Positions 1 to 6,464 of a DNA stretch of 11,130 nt are shown piece by piece. The notes beneath the pieces are model-generated. The model did not search any database. It had not been told where the DNA came from and was given only the letters and a program-made list of their open reading frames with translations. A program made the position numbers and the translations under genes. Every line of letters begins with the position of its first letter. The first letter of the stretch is position 1. The stretch spans positions 1 to 11,130 of the forward strand of contig CABQMV010000065.1 in the NCBI GenBank assembly GCA_902465325.1, read 5' to 3'. This DNA is from an uncultured Oscillospiraceae bacterium (GTDB lineage Bacteria; Bacillota; Clostridia; UBA1212; SIG427).

Positions 1-939
1 GGCCTGCAGATTGGAAAGAAGCGGGTCCCTATTGGGGTTATTGGAATCATTTATGAGTCCCGGCCCAATGTGACTGCAGATGCCTTTGCCCTCTGTTTTA
101 AAACGGGCAATGCTGTCATTCTCAGAGGCGGCAGCGATGCCATTCGCTCAAATAAAGCGATTACAAAAATTATACGGGAGGCCCTGGAGGGAGAAGGTCT
201 TCCTGCAGATGCCATTCTTTTGATTGAGGATACCGGGCGAGAGACTGCCAGGGGGCTTATGAAGCTCAACGGCTATGTGGACGTACTGATTCCCCGAGGC
301 GGCAGCGGGCTGATCAGAACAGTGGTACAAGAGAGTACTGTTCCTGTCATTGAAACAGGAACAGGAAACTGCCATATTTATGTAGACGAATATGCGGACA
401 TTCCTATGGCCGCTGAGATCATATTTAATGCCAAGACACAAAGGCTTGGTGTATGTAATGCCTGCGAATCCCTGGTGATCCATTCCTCCGTACTGTCGGA
501 GGCCCTACCGGTAATTGCCCGAAAACTGTGGGAAAAGGATGTTGAAATCAGAGGGGACGAGAGAAGCCGAGCCGTGTGTGAAGGAATATTGCCGGCTTCC
601 CAGGAGGACTGGGGCACAGAGTATCTGGACGCCGTTCTTTCTGTAAAAACAGTAGATTCTATTGAAGAGGCCATTTCTCATATTAATCGGTATAATACAG
701 GACATTCCGAAGCCATTATAACCAGAGACTATCAAAACGCCCAGCGCTTTCTGAACGAGATCGATGCGGCGGCGGTATATGTAAACGCCTCTACCCGTTT
801 TACCGATGGGTTTGAATTTGGGATGGGCGCCGAAATCGGCATAAGCACGCAGAAGCTCCATGCCAGAGGTCCCATGGGACTGGAGGCTCTCACCACCGTA
901 AAATATGTAATATACGGCAACGGACAGATGCGGGAGTAA
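1..939 (+). CDS. proA: Glutamate-5-semialdehyde dehydrogenase (gamma-glutamyl phosphate reductase), 5' end cut off by the window
   Basis: Catalyses NADPH-dependent reduction of gamma-glutamyl phosphate to glutamate-5-semialdehyde, the second step of proline synthesis, in the cytoplasm. The frame is open from base 1 to TAA at 937-939 and gives 312 residues. The family is about 415 long, so roughly the first 100 residues lie outside the window. Visible family motifs are YESRPNV near residue 18, ILRGGSDA near 40, IPRGGSGLI near 97, ETGTGNCHIYVDE near 118 and GVCNACESL near 150. The cysteine of VCN (about residue 152 of the fragment) is the expected catalytic nucleophile of this aldehyde-dehydrogenase-fold family. 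The C-terminal part contains EFGMGAEIGIST and the usual ending GLEALTTVKYVIYGNG. Its usual partner proB (glutamate 5-kinase) would be expected upstream but cannot be seen. No convincing terminator follows. Identification is secure; only the start is unknown. Confidence 0.97.
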   Translation, partial: GLQIGKKRVPIGVIGIIYESRPNVTADAFALCFKTGNAVILRGGSDAIRSNKAITKIIREALEGEGLPADAILLIEDTGRETARGLMKLNGYVDVLIPRGGSGLIRTVVQESTVPVIETGTGNCHIYVDEYADIPMAAEIIFNAKTQRLGVCNACESLVIHSSVLSEALPVIARKLWEKDVEIRGDERSRAVCEGILPASQEDWGTEYLDAVLSVKTVDSIEEAISHINRYNTGHSEAIITRDYQNAQRFLNEIDAAAVYVNASTRFTDGFEFGMGAEIGISTQKLHARGPMGLEALTTVKYVIYGNGQMRE

Positions 940-956
940 ACGGGGAGCAGTAAAGG

Positions 957-987
957 GACAGCTGTCTTCTTTCAGGAATAGTTCCTG
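957..987. repeat. Two adjacent small palindromes between proA and the sporulation genes
   Basis: Positions 957-966 read GACAGCTGTC, a perfect 10-base palindrome. Positions 973-987 read CAGGAATAGTTCCTG, two perfect 6-base arms around a 3-base centre. Neither is GC-rich and neither is followed by a T-run, so they do not look like an intrinsic terminator for proA. The second overlaps the proposed -35 element of the next operon, so an operator role is possible but unproven. They may also be chance. Confidence 0.35.
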
Positions 988-1004
988 CCGGGCTCGCATA
1001 TATA
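978..1004 (+). promoter_or_regulatory. Candidate sigma-E-type sporulation promoter upstream of the pdaA-yqfC-yqfD operon
   Basis: An ATA at 978-980 lies 16 bases before CATATATA at 997-1004. This resembles the mother-cell sigma-E pattern known from Bacillus (ATA at -35, CATACANT at -10, with 16-18 bases between the two cores). Transcription would start near 1011, just before the ribosome binding site AGGGAGG at 1021-1027. yqfC and yqfD are sporulation genes, controlled by sigma-E in Bacillus, so the context fits. The match is partial and the region is AT-rich, so this is a hypothesis. Confidence 0.33.
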
Positions 1005-1032
1005 CTGATATAACTATTTCAGGGAGGTATAT

Positions 1033-1890
1033 ATGGAGTTTGCCAGAAAATTTTACATCATTGCAGCTGTTTTTTTGCTGATGGCCATACTTGCATTTCC
1101 TATTGCGGGACATTTTATGCAGGGCGGCGGAGTCAGCCCTGTTTATGTAGAAGAAATAGCGGAAGAAATGGAAGCGGCTTCTTCGGCAAAGATTTGCTGG
1201 GGTCTGAAACGGGGAACAGACGGCAGACCGCCGGAGGTAGGCAGTAAGGCAAAGGAACTGCTGAGCCAGCATAACGGTCTCTACCTGGGCGATGCCAGTG
1301 AAAAGAAGATCTATCTGACCTTTGATGAAGGATATGAAAACGGTTATACCGCCCAAATACTGGATACGCTGAGAAGTAAAAATGTAAAAGCGATCTTTTT
1401 TATTACCGGAGATTTTTTTGAAGCGGAAAGCGATCTTGTGCGCAGGATGGTAGAGGAGGGTCACGAAGTGGGCAACCATACGATGAACCATCCCTCTCTG
1501 ACGGAGGTGTCCAGGGCAAAGGCTGAGCAGGAGATTCTGGAGCTTTCCCGTCAATTCAAGGACAAATTTGGAAAGGATATGCGTTTTCTCAGGCCTCCTA
1601 AGGGCGAATTCAATCAGACGGTGTTAGAGCTTTCTCAGGATTTATCCATGCGGTGCCTCTTTTGGAGCTTTGCCTACCAGGACTGGCTGGTTCATAAACA
1701 GCAGGGGCCGCAGCACGCCCTGCAAATGGTGACCGATAATTTACATAACGGCGCAGTCTTGCTGCTTCATGCAGTTTCTTCCGATAATTCACAGGCACTG
1801 GGAGACATTATTGATCAGAGCAGAAAGCTGGGCTATGAGTTTGGAACGCCCGACGATTTGTATCAGGTTTCTTCAAGGGGGCAGCCGTGA
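1033..1890 (+). CDS. pdaA: PdaA-like polysaccharide deacetylase (delta-lactam-biosynthetic de-N-acetylase, spore cortex)
   Basis: Predicted to remove the N-acetyl group from muramic acid during formation of muramic-delta-lactam in spore cortex peptidoglycan. The 285-residue protein has an N-terminal hydrophobic segment (residues 7-26, uncleaved anchor or signal), a linker, and a NodB/CE4 domain from about residue 90. Motifs in order: TFDEGYENGY (96-105), GHEVGNHTMNHPS (143-155; H149 and H153), LRPPKGEFN (186-194), FWSFAYQDW (210-218) and LLLHAVSSDN (243-252; H246). The YENGY stretch and the AV(S)xDN ending match the PdaA subgroup better than generic chitin deacetylases. The second Asp of the usual TFDD motif is Glu99; Bacillus PdaA also deviates here. 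The ATG has AGGGAGG 5 bases upstream. The stop overlaps the next gene, giving a coupled cluster with yqfC and yqfD. The exact subfamily is inferred; deacetylase fold is near certain. Confidence 0.9.
   Translation: MEFARKFYIIAAVFLLMAILAFPIAGHFMQGGGVSPVYVEEIAEEMEAASSAKICWGLKRGTDGRPPEVGSKAKELLSQHNGLYLGDASEKKIYLTFDEGYENGYTAQILDTLRSKNVKAIFFITGDFFEAESDLVRRMVEEGHEVGNHTMNHPSLTEVSRAKAEQEILELSRQFKDKFGKDMRFLRPPKGEFNQTVLELSQDLSMRCLFWSFAYQDWLVHKQQGPQHALQMVTDNLHNGAVLLLHAVSSDNSQALGDIIDQSRKLGYEFGTPDDLYQVSSRGQP
1875..1881 (+). promoter_or_regulatory. Ribosome binding site that supports the GTG start of yqfC
   Basis: AAGGGGG lies 5 bases before GTG at 1887, inside the end of pdaA. No ATG is available at an equally well-placed position, so this site decides the start. 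Confidence 0.6.
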
Positions 1891-2147
1891 AACATCCATT
1901 AATAGATTCGTCTTTTACAGCTGCTGCCGGAGAGATGCTGGGCAGTATTCCTTCTGTGCGCATCGTCGGCAAGAGTACCACCGAAATTGTAAATCATAAA
2001 GGACTGCGCTCTTTTGATGAAAAACAGATACAGGTCATGACGAAGGTCGGCATTTTATGCGTAGAAGGATTTGGCCTAGAAGTTACCGGTATTTCTGATG
2101 AGTGCATCCGCATACAGGGGGATATTCGGAGGATATTTTACCAATGA
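1887..2147 (+). CDS. yqfC: Sporulation protein YqfC
   Basis: A small protein of 86 residues, close to the usual family size of about 90, with no predicted membrane segment. It resembles YqfC in the pattern IPSVRIVGKSTTEIVNHKGLRSF (around residues 21-43) followed by alternating beta-like stretches (VGILCVEG, LEVTGIS, IRIQGDI) and an aromatic-rich end. Its molecular function is not established; Bacillus yqfC is expressed in the mother cell under sigma-E. The start is GTG at 1887, whose TGA-overlapping bases (GTGA) also end pdaA. Its own TGA (2145-2147) overlaps the ATG of yqfD. The pairing with yqfD is conserved across endospore formers and is the main support for the name, together with the sequence pattern. 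Confidence 0.85.
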   Translation: MKHPLIDSSFTAAAGEMLGSIPSVRIVGKSTTEIVNHKGLRSFDEKQIQVMTKVGILCVEGFGLEVTGISDECIRIQGDIRRIFYQ

Positions 2148-3343
2148 AAGCTGAACTGGCCGCCGCCGGCGCCTTTATTATAAAAAGTATAAACGGTTGG
2201 GTTACCCTGGAAATCACAGGCTGCTCCGGTGTAAAATTTCTTAACATCTGTACCCACAGGGGGATCCGGCTCCGCAGGACAAAAAGAATCAGTGCTGACG
2301 CCTTCCGCGTAGATATTCCGGCCAGAGATTATAAAAAGCATGGGCGTCAGATTGCCAGAAAGGCAGGCTGCCATGTTCATCTGGTGAAACGCCGGGGCGT
2401 GGGACTCTCTCTTCATCGGTACCGGAAACGAGGCGTTCTTTTTTGGGGAGTTCCTCTTTGCCTGGCTATGCTGGTGTATTTCGGCTCAGTGGTCTGGCAG
2501 GTTCAGATAACGGGTGCGGAAGCCTCGGATCAGGCTGTGTCCCGAAGCCTCCTGATGGAAATGGGCGTGCATCCCGGCAGCTTTTTTGCCAGCTTTGATA
2601 CAGAGAAACTAGCGCAGTCGTTATTAAAGGCCCAGGAGGATACTTTGTCCTGGGTGGGAGTAGAACGGATAGGGACAACCCTGAAGATAGAGCTGGCTTC
2701 CGGAACCTTCTACCGGGAGGAGGAAGAAATTCCATTGGAAACCCCCTGTCATATTGTGGCGTCAAAGGCAGGTGTAATCAGTAAAATTATTCCCTCTGCG
2801 GGCACGGTACAGGTGCAGGCAGGAGATGTTGTAGAAAAGGGTCAGCTGTTGGTTTCTGGTACAGTGAATCTAAATGATGATTTTGTTACTTCGGCGCCGG
2901 AGATGAACGTTCACGCTTCTGCCAAAATACAGGCGCTGGTCACCTATACTGTATCTGTTCCTATAGAAAATATCAGAACCCAGGTAACACAGACCGGCAA
3001 AGAGGACAGCTCGTATATTTTATATCTTCCCGGCTTTTCGGTAAAATGGCCTTTCTGGGGAAAAGCCGGATTTGAAAACTGTTCTGTTATGTATGTGGAT
3101 CACTTTAGTAAGGGTCCCCTGGGAATCCGCAAAATATTTTATCAGGAAACCCAATTGCAGCAGATAGAAATGGAATATGAGGAAGCTCTCAAATGGGCGA
3201 AGGAGAAGGCTTCTGCACAGCTGAACCAGGAGATACCGGAGGATGCACAGGTACTGGATACGTCTTTGACCGTTGAAGAAGACCGGGTTGTAGCTGATGC
3301 CCAGTGCCTGGAGGATATCGGTGTGTTGGCGCCTGTTGAATAA
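2144..3343 (+). CDS. yqfD: Sporulation membrane protein YqfD
   Basis: The 399-residue protein matches the usual YqfD length of about 400. A basic cytoplasmic N-terminal region (1-96, rich in Arg/Lys, for example RRTKR and RKRG) leads into one transmembrane segment (about 97-119). After it comes a segment resembling the POTRA-type domain of DivIB/FtsQ proteins (about 118-185). A stretch at about 205-240 (AGVISKI...AGDVVEKGQLLVSG) resembles a barrel-sandwich/lipoyl-like fold. The C-terminal half would lie outside the membrane and ends in a charged helical segment (KWAKEKASAQL). Function is unknown; it is required or used during engulfed-forespore development in model spore formers. ATG at 2144 is chosen because GGAGG at 2128-2132 precedes it, it overlaps the yqfC stop as ATGA, and upstream ATG at 2102 would add 14 residues overlapping yqfC. 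Confidence 0.92.
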   Translation: MKAELAAAGAFIIKSINGWVTLEITGCSGVKFLNICTHRGIRLRRTKRISADAFRVDIPARDYKKHGRQIARKAGCHVHLVKRRGVGLSLHRYRKRGVLFWGVPLCLAMLVYFGSVVWQVQITGAEASDQAVSRSLLMEMGVHPGSFFASFDTEKLAQSLLKAQEDTLSWVGVERIGTTLKIELASGTFYREEEEIPLETPCHIVASKAGVISKIIPSAGTVQVQAGDVVEKGQLLVSGTVNLNDDFVTSAPEMNVHASAKIQALVTYTVSVPIENIRTQVTQTGKEDSSYILYLPGFSVKWPFWGKAGFENCSVMYVDHFSKGPLGIRKIFYQETQLQQIEMEYEEALKWAKEKASAQLNQEIPEDAQVLDTSLTVEEDRVVADAQCLEDIGVLAPVE

Positions 3344-3408
3344 ATATAGGGGGACGGTTTAAACCATATAGAAAATCATATCTAAAATTTGAAAAAGTGC
3401 AATTTCTC
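3344..3408. other. Intergenic stretch after yqfD with a GGTTTAAACC palindrome
   Basis: This is the boundary between the sporulation cluster and the phoH operon. It contains the perfect 10-base palindrome GGTTTAAACC at 3356-3365, preceded by GGGGGAC. It is otherwise AT-rich. I see no GC-rich hairpin with a T-run, so no intrinsic terminator for yqfD can be named. Confidence 0.4.
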
Positions 3409-3437
3409 TGGGCAGCAGTCTGAAAGTATGGTAAAAT
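3409..3437 (+). promoter_or_regulatory. Likely sigma-A promoter with extended -10 for the phoH-ybeY-era-recO-deoB operon
   Basis: TAAAAT at 3432-3437 matches the -10 consensus in 5 of 6 bases and is preceded by TGG, an extended -10 element. TGGGCA at 3409-3414 matches the -35 consensus in 4 of 6 with a 17-base spacer. Start of transcription would be near 3444, leaving a leader of about 43 bases that contains the phoH ribosome binding site. It would uncouple the housekeeping genes from the sporulation genes upstream. Confidence 0.6.
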
Positions 3438-3471
3438 AATAGGGAACACTAAGAATATTCTTAAATCAGAC

Positions 3472-3480
3472 AAGGGAGGA
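3472..3480 (+). promoter_or_regulatory. Strong ribosome binding site deciding the TTG start of phoH
   Basis: AAGGGAGGA ends 6 bases before TTG at 3487. There is no ATG nearby in the same frame until residue 33, well inside the conserved domain, so the TTG is the natural start. Confidence 0.75.
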
Positions 3481-3486
3481 AGCAAT

Positions 3487-4464
3487 TTGCCTCAAAGAAT
3501 TATTAATCCCAGTAATGTCAGTCAGGCACCGGAGGTGTTTGGAAACGGCGACAGCAATATTTCACTTATTGAAGATGCATTTATGGTGAAAATTATGCTG
3601 CGGGACGGAGAGATCGTCATAGGCGGAGACCGGGAGGAAAGCTGTATTCAGGCTGAAAATGTACTGCTGAAGCTTTTCGAAATGGCCGGAGCAGGAGAAC
3701 TGATTTCCCGGCAGATGGTGGGATATTTTACTGATTTGGCGGCTGAGGGCAGCCTGCAGGTGGTACGGAGCTATTCTGCTGATGTTATTTGTATGACGGC
3801 AAAGGGCCGGCAGCTAAAAGCGAAAACAGCAGGACAGAAAAAATATATAGAAGCGATGAAGGAGAATTCCGTGACTTTTGGAATTGGGCCTGCGGGGACG
3901 GGAAAGACCTATCTGGCAGTGGCGATGGCGGTTACTGCCTTTAAGAATCACGAGGTATCCAGAATTATTCTGACAAGGCCTGCTGTGGAAGCGGGAGAAA
4001 AGCTGGGCTTTCTGCCCGGAGATCTGCAGAATAAGGTAGATCCCTATCTGAGACCTTTGTATGATGCCCTGTACGATATTATGGGAATGGAGAGCTACGC
4101 CAGGAATTTTGAGCGGGGAGCTATCGAGATTGCGCCGCTGGCCTATATGCGTGGCCGTACCCTAGACGATGCCTATATTATATTGGATGAAGCGCAAAAT
4201 ACCACTCACGAACAGCTGAAGATGTTCCTTACCCGAATTGGACAGGGATCCAGGGCTGTAGTGACAGGGGATGTGACGCAGATCGATCTGCCGCCGGACA
4301 AGCGTTCCGGACTGAAATCCGTTAGGAGTATTTTAAAGGATATCCCCGGCATCGCCTTTATAGAGCTTACGGAAAGAGATGTTGTCCGGCATGAGCTGGT
4401 ACAGAAGATTATAAAGGCTTATGAAAAATTTGAGTCGCGGAAGGCAGGGAAACATGAAAGCTGA
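3487..4464 (+). CDS. phoH: PhoH-like P-loop ATPase (PhoH/PhoL family)
   Basis: A cytoplasmic ATPase of the PhoH family; members are linked to RNA metabolism and ribosome maturation because they sit beside ybeY and era in most bacteria, but the reaction is not settled. Length is 325 residues, typical of the family (about 320). Visible parts are an N-terminal nucleic-acid-binding-like region (about 30-105), Walker A GPAGTGKT (134-141), the conserved TRPAVEAGEKLGFLPGD (163-179), PYLRPLYDAL (186-195), Walker B ILDEAQN (232-238), and VVTGDVTQIDLP (258-269) with a likely sensor Asp/Gln. Nothing is missing from the motif set. It is first in the operon, starts with TTG, and its 3' end overlaps ybeY by 11 bases. 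The seven-transmembrane HD protein gene (pgpH/yqfF) that sits between phoH and ybeY in Bacillus is absent here. Confidence 0.95.
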   Translation: MPQRIINPSNVSQAPEVFGNGDSNISLIEDAFMVKIMLRDGEIVIGGDREESCIQAENVLLKLFEMAGAGELISRQMVGYFTDLAAEGSLQVVRSYSADVICMTAKGRQLKAKTAGQKKYIEAMKENSVTFGIGPAGTGKTYLAVAMAVTAFKNHEVSRIILTRPAVEAGEKLGFLPGDLQNKVDPYLRPLYDALYDIMGMESYARNFERGAIEIAPLAYMRGRTLDDAYIILDEAQNTTHEQLKMFLTRIGQGSRAVVTGDVTQIDLPPDKRSGLKSVRSILKDIPGIAFIELTERDVVRHELVQKIIKAYEKFESRKAGKHES

Positions 4465-4969
4465 AATAGAAATTACAGAGGGATTTAAGAATCCTCCGTC
4501 AAAATTTGATTTTACCGGTGAACGGTGCCGCTTACTAATTCAAAGGGTATTAGAAGCCGGAGCGCGTATTTTGCCGAAGCTGCCCGGAGATCCGCCGCAG
4601 GCGGTATTTGTCTGTCTTACCAATGACAGTGAGATTCGGCGGATCAATAAGGAATACCGGGATATAGACCGGCCGACGGACGTGCTTTCCTTTCCTCTGC
4701 TGAATCATAAAGAAGGAATAGGTCAGGTAAATCCGCTGGATCTGGATCCGGATTCAGGCTGCCTTTTGCTGGGTGATATTTTCTTGTCTGCAGACCGGGT
4801 CGCATCCCAGGCGGAGGAGTATGGCCACAGTACGGAGAGGGAATTAGCGTTTCTCACCTGCCACGGCTATCTTCATTTGAGAGGATTTGACCATATGGAG
4901 CAGCAGGAGGAATTGCGTATGATGGAAACTGCTGAAAAAATATTAAAGGAGGTAGATCTGAGCGTATGA
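4454..4969 (+). CDS. ybeY: Endoribonuclease YbeY, rRNA maturation factor
   Basis: A zinc-dependent single-strand endoribonuclease involved in 16S rRNA 3'-end maturation and ribosome quality control. The 171-residue protein carries the diagnostic H-x3-H-x5-H metal site, here HGYLHLRGFDH (residues 137-147; H137, H141, H147), and the conserved RPTDVLSFP (73-81) and GDIFLS (108-113). The start at ATG 4454 is preferred, with AGGGA or the more distant GGAAGG upstream and an 11-base overlap with phoH. An ATG at 4421 would add 11 residues (a basic stretch) and overlap phoH by 44 bases, without family support. Its TGA (4967-4969) overlaps the ATG of era. The loop between SFP and GDI (about 82-107) is somewhat long and acidic, as in many Firmicute forms. 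Confidence 0.96.
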   Translation: MKAEIEITEGFKNPPSKFDFTGERCRLLIQRVLEAGARILPKLPGDPPQAVFVCLTNDSEIRRINKEYRDIDRPTDVLSFPLLNHKEGIGQVNPLDLDPDSGCLLLGDIFLSADRVASQAEEYGHSTERELAFLTCHGYLHLRGFDHMEQQEELRMMETAEKILKEVDLSV

Positions 4970-5859
4970 GATCGGGTTTTGTAACAGTTGTAGGCCGTCC
5001 CAATGCGGGGAAATCCACGCTGATTAATCAGCTGATAGGGGAAAAGGTAGCCATTACGTCTCCCAAGCCCCAGACTACCAGGACCAATTTGAAGGCAATT
5101 GTGAACGGGAAGGGGTATCAGATGATTTTTATTGATACGCCGGGGATTCACAGTCCCAGGACAAAGCTGGGCGAGTATATGGTAGATACAGCAGTGAGCG
5201 GAATGGAAGCGGTAGATGCCATTATCTATTTGTATGATGCGGCGGACAGTCAGATTTCTCAGGGAGACCGCAGGATCCTGGAGCTTTTGAAAAAGATAGA
5301 GAATACACCGGTTTTCTTGGCGATCAATAAGATTGATACCGTTCCAAAGGAGAACCTTCTGGGGATTATTCAGCAGCTGACAGAAGAAATGTCCTTTCAG
5401 GATATTGTTCCCATATCTGCTCTGAAAAACGACGGCGTGGAGCTGCTTCTGAAGCAGGTCAGAGATGTAATGCCGGAGGGTCCCCGGTACTATGACGAAG
5501 AAATCATAACAGACAGTACTGTAAAAGAGATTTGCACGGAAATTATACGGGAGAAAATTCTGCGCTTTACCAATGAGGAGGTTCCCCATGGGACAGGAAT
5601 TGAGATCATCCTGTTTAAAGAGCCCTCCAGGCGCAGTCCTACCTGCCATATAGAGGCTAATATATACTGTGAGAAGGCCAGTCACAAGGGTATTCTCATT
5701 GGAAAGGAAGGGGCTATGCTGAAGCGGATCGGCAGTGTAGCCCGGCATGATATGGAAAAGCTGATTGGCAGTAAAGTCAATTTAAAATTATGGGTCAAGG
5801 TAAAGGAAGACTGGCGAAACAGTGATGGGATGCTCAGGGAGCTGGGATACCGAAAATGA
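4966..5859 (+). CDS. era: GTPase Era
   Basis: An essential-type GTPase that binds the 3' end of 16S rRNA and checks 30S subunit assembly. The 297-residue protein has the full Era layout. The GTPase domain shows G1 GRPNAGKST (10-18), G2 within TTRTN (37-41), G3 DTPG (57-60), G4 NKID (121-124) and G5 SALK (151-154). The C-terminal KH RNA-binding domain spans about 205-285 with the GxxG loop GKEG (246-249). The ATG overlaps the ybeY stop (ATGA at 4966-4969). AAGGAGG at 4946-4952 lies 13 bases upstream, rather far, so coupling to ybeY translation is likely to matter. The diacylglycerol kinase and cytidine deaminase genes that separate ybeY from era in Bacillus are absent. The 3' end overlaps recO by 4 bases. 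Confidence 0.98.
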   Translation: MRSGFVTVVGRPNAGKSTLINQLIGEKVAITSPKPQTTRTNLKAIVNGKGYQMIFIDTPGIHSPRTKLGEYMVDTAVSGMEAVDAIIYLYDAADSQISQGDRRILELLKKIENTPVFLAINKIDTVPKENLLGIIQQLTEEMSFQDIVPISALKNDGVELLLKQVRDVMPEGPRYYDEEIITDSTVKEICTEIIREKILRFTNEEVPHGTGIEIILFKEPSRRSPTCHIEANIYCEKASHKGILIGKEGAMLKRIGSVARHDMEKLIGSKVNLKLWVKVKEDWRNSDGMLRELGYRK

Positions 5860-6464
5860 AAGGAATCGTACTGCGGGAAATGCCGTTGGGCGAGGCGGAT
5901 AAACTGCTGACTGTATTTTCCGGGGAGCAGGGACGGATCAGTGTGGTGGCCAAGGGAGCCAAAAAGCCGGGCAGCCGCTTTCTTGCGGCAGCCTCCGTTT
6001 TTGCCTACAGTGATATGGAATTAATCAAGGGACGCTCTCTGTATGTGCTGCGCGGCGCCGAGATTTTATCTTCTTTTTATGGACTCAGAGAAGACCTGGA
6101 TATCTTGACAGGGGCCTCTGAGATTGCTAGGATTACGCTGAAAGTGATACAGGAGGAGCTGCCGGATCCGGAAACGCTGGATCTTCTTCTAAAGGCACTT
6201 TCCTTTTTGGAGCAGAAGAAAAGGAGTCCCCGGCTTGTTGAAGCTGTATTTTTTATCCGGCTGCTCAGCATACAGGGGATGATTACTGATTTACAGGCGA
6301 TGGATCCTTTCCGTACGCTGAATCTGCAATCCGGGACTAGGGCGGCCTATGACTACATATGCACAGCTCCTCAGAACAAATTATTTGCCTTTCACGTTTC
6401 TCCGGAGGTTGAGCAGGAATTATATGAAAGAGGGCGGACATTATGCGAGCGTATCTTATCGTAA
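5856..6464 (+). CDS. recO: DNA repair protein RecO, short form without the zinc module
   Basis: RecO binds single- and double-stranded DNA, anneals strands, and helps load RecA on SSB-coated DNA with RecR (RecF pathway). The N-terminal OB-fold domain is clear: GIVLREMPLGEADKLLTVFS (3-22), GRISVVAKGAKKPGSR (26-41) and the following strands to about residue 80. The helical domain follows. At 202 residues it is shorter than the usual 240-255. The four-cysteine zinc module normally found after the SIQG-type segment is missing: the chain runs from LLSIQGMITDL (about 135-145) through a short linker (AMDPFRTLNL) to the family-like C-terminal helices (AAYDYI, KLFAFHVSPEVEQEL). The only cysteines left (C169 in DYICTAPQ and C197 in TLCERIL, by my count) do not form a pair motif. 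The usual C-terminal tail (FKSL-type) is also absent. The ATG overlaps the era stop, and its 3' end overlaps deoB by 22 bases. Confidence 0.88.
   Translation: MKGIVLREMPLGEADKLLTVFSGEQGRISVVAKGAKKPGSRFLAAASVFAYSDMELIKGRSLYVLRGAEILSSFYGLREDLDILTGASEIARITLKVIQEELPDPETLDLLLKALSFLEQKKRSPRLVEAVFFIRLLSIQGMITDLQAMDPFRTLNLQSGTRAAYDYICTAPQNKLFAFHVSPEVEQELYERGRTLCERILS

Noticed and set aside
952..972. Possible intrinsic terminator after proA
   Set aside because: The palindrome GACAGCTGTC has no loop, so only a very short stem could form, and the following bases are TTCTTTC rather than a T-run.
505..1554. Minus-strand open frame of 349 codons across the proA end and pdaA
   Set aside because: It lies antisense to two clearly identified genes and the gap between them, and the translated sequence has no family-like motif or consistent domain. 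It is a shadow of the real frames.
2102..2143. Longer YqfD starting at ATG 2102
   Set aside because: It adds 14 residues that overlap yqfC more deeply, while ATG 2144 has GGAGG upstream and the typical ATGA overlap.
3351..3365. Possible REP-like or insertion element remnant (GGGGGAC next to GGTTTAAACC)
   Set aside because: Only one copy is in the window, with no inverted partner of the GGGGGAC part, no target-site repeat and no transposase. A genome-wide count of the motif would be needed to revive it.
4873..5748. Minus-strand open frame of 291 codons opposite era
   Set aside because: Era is complete and conserved on the plus strand. The antisense product is low in recognisable motifs and rich in residues expected from reverse reading.
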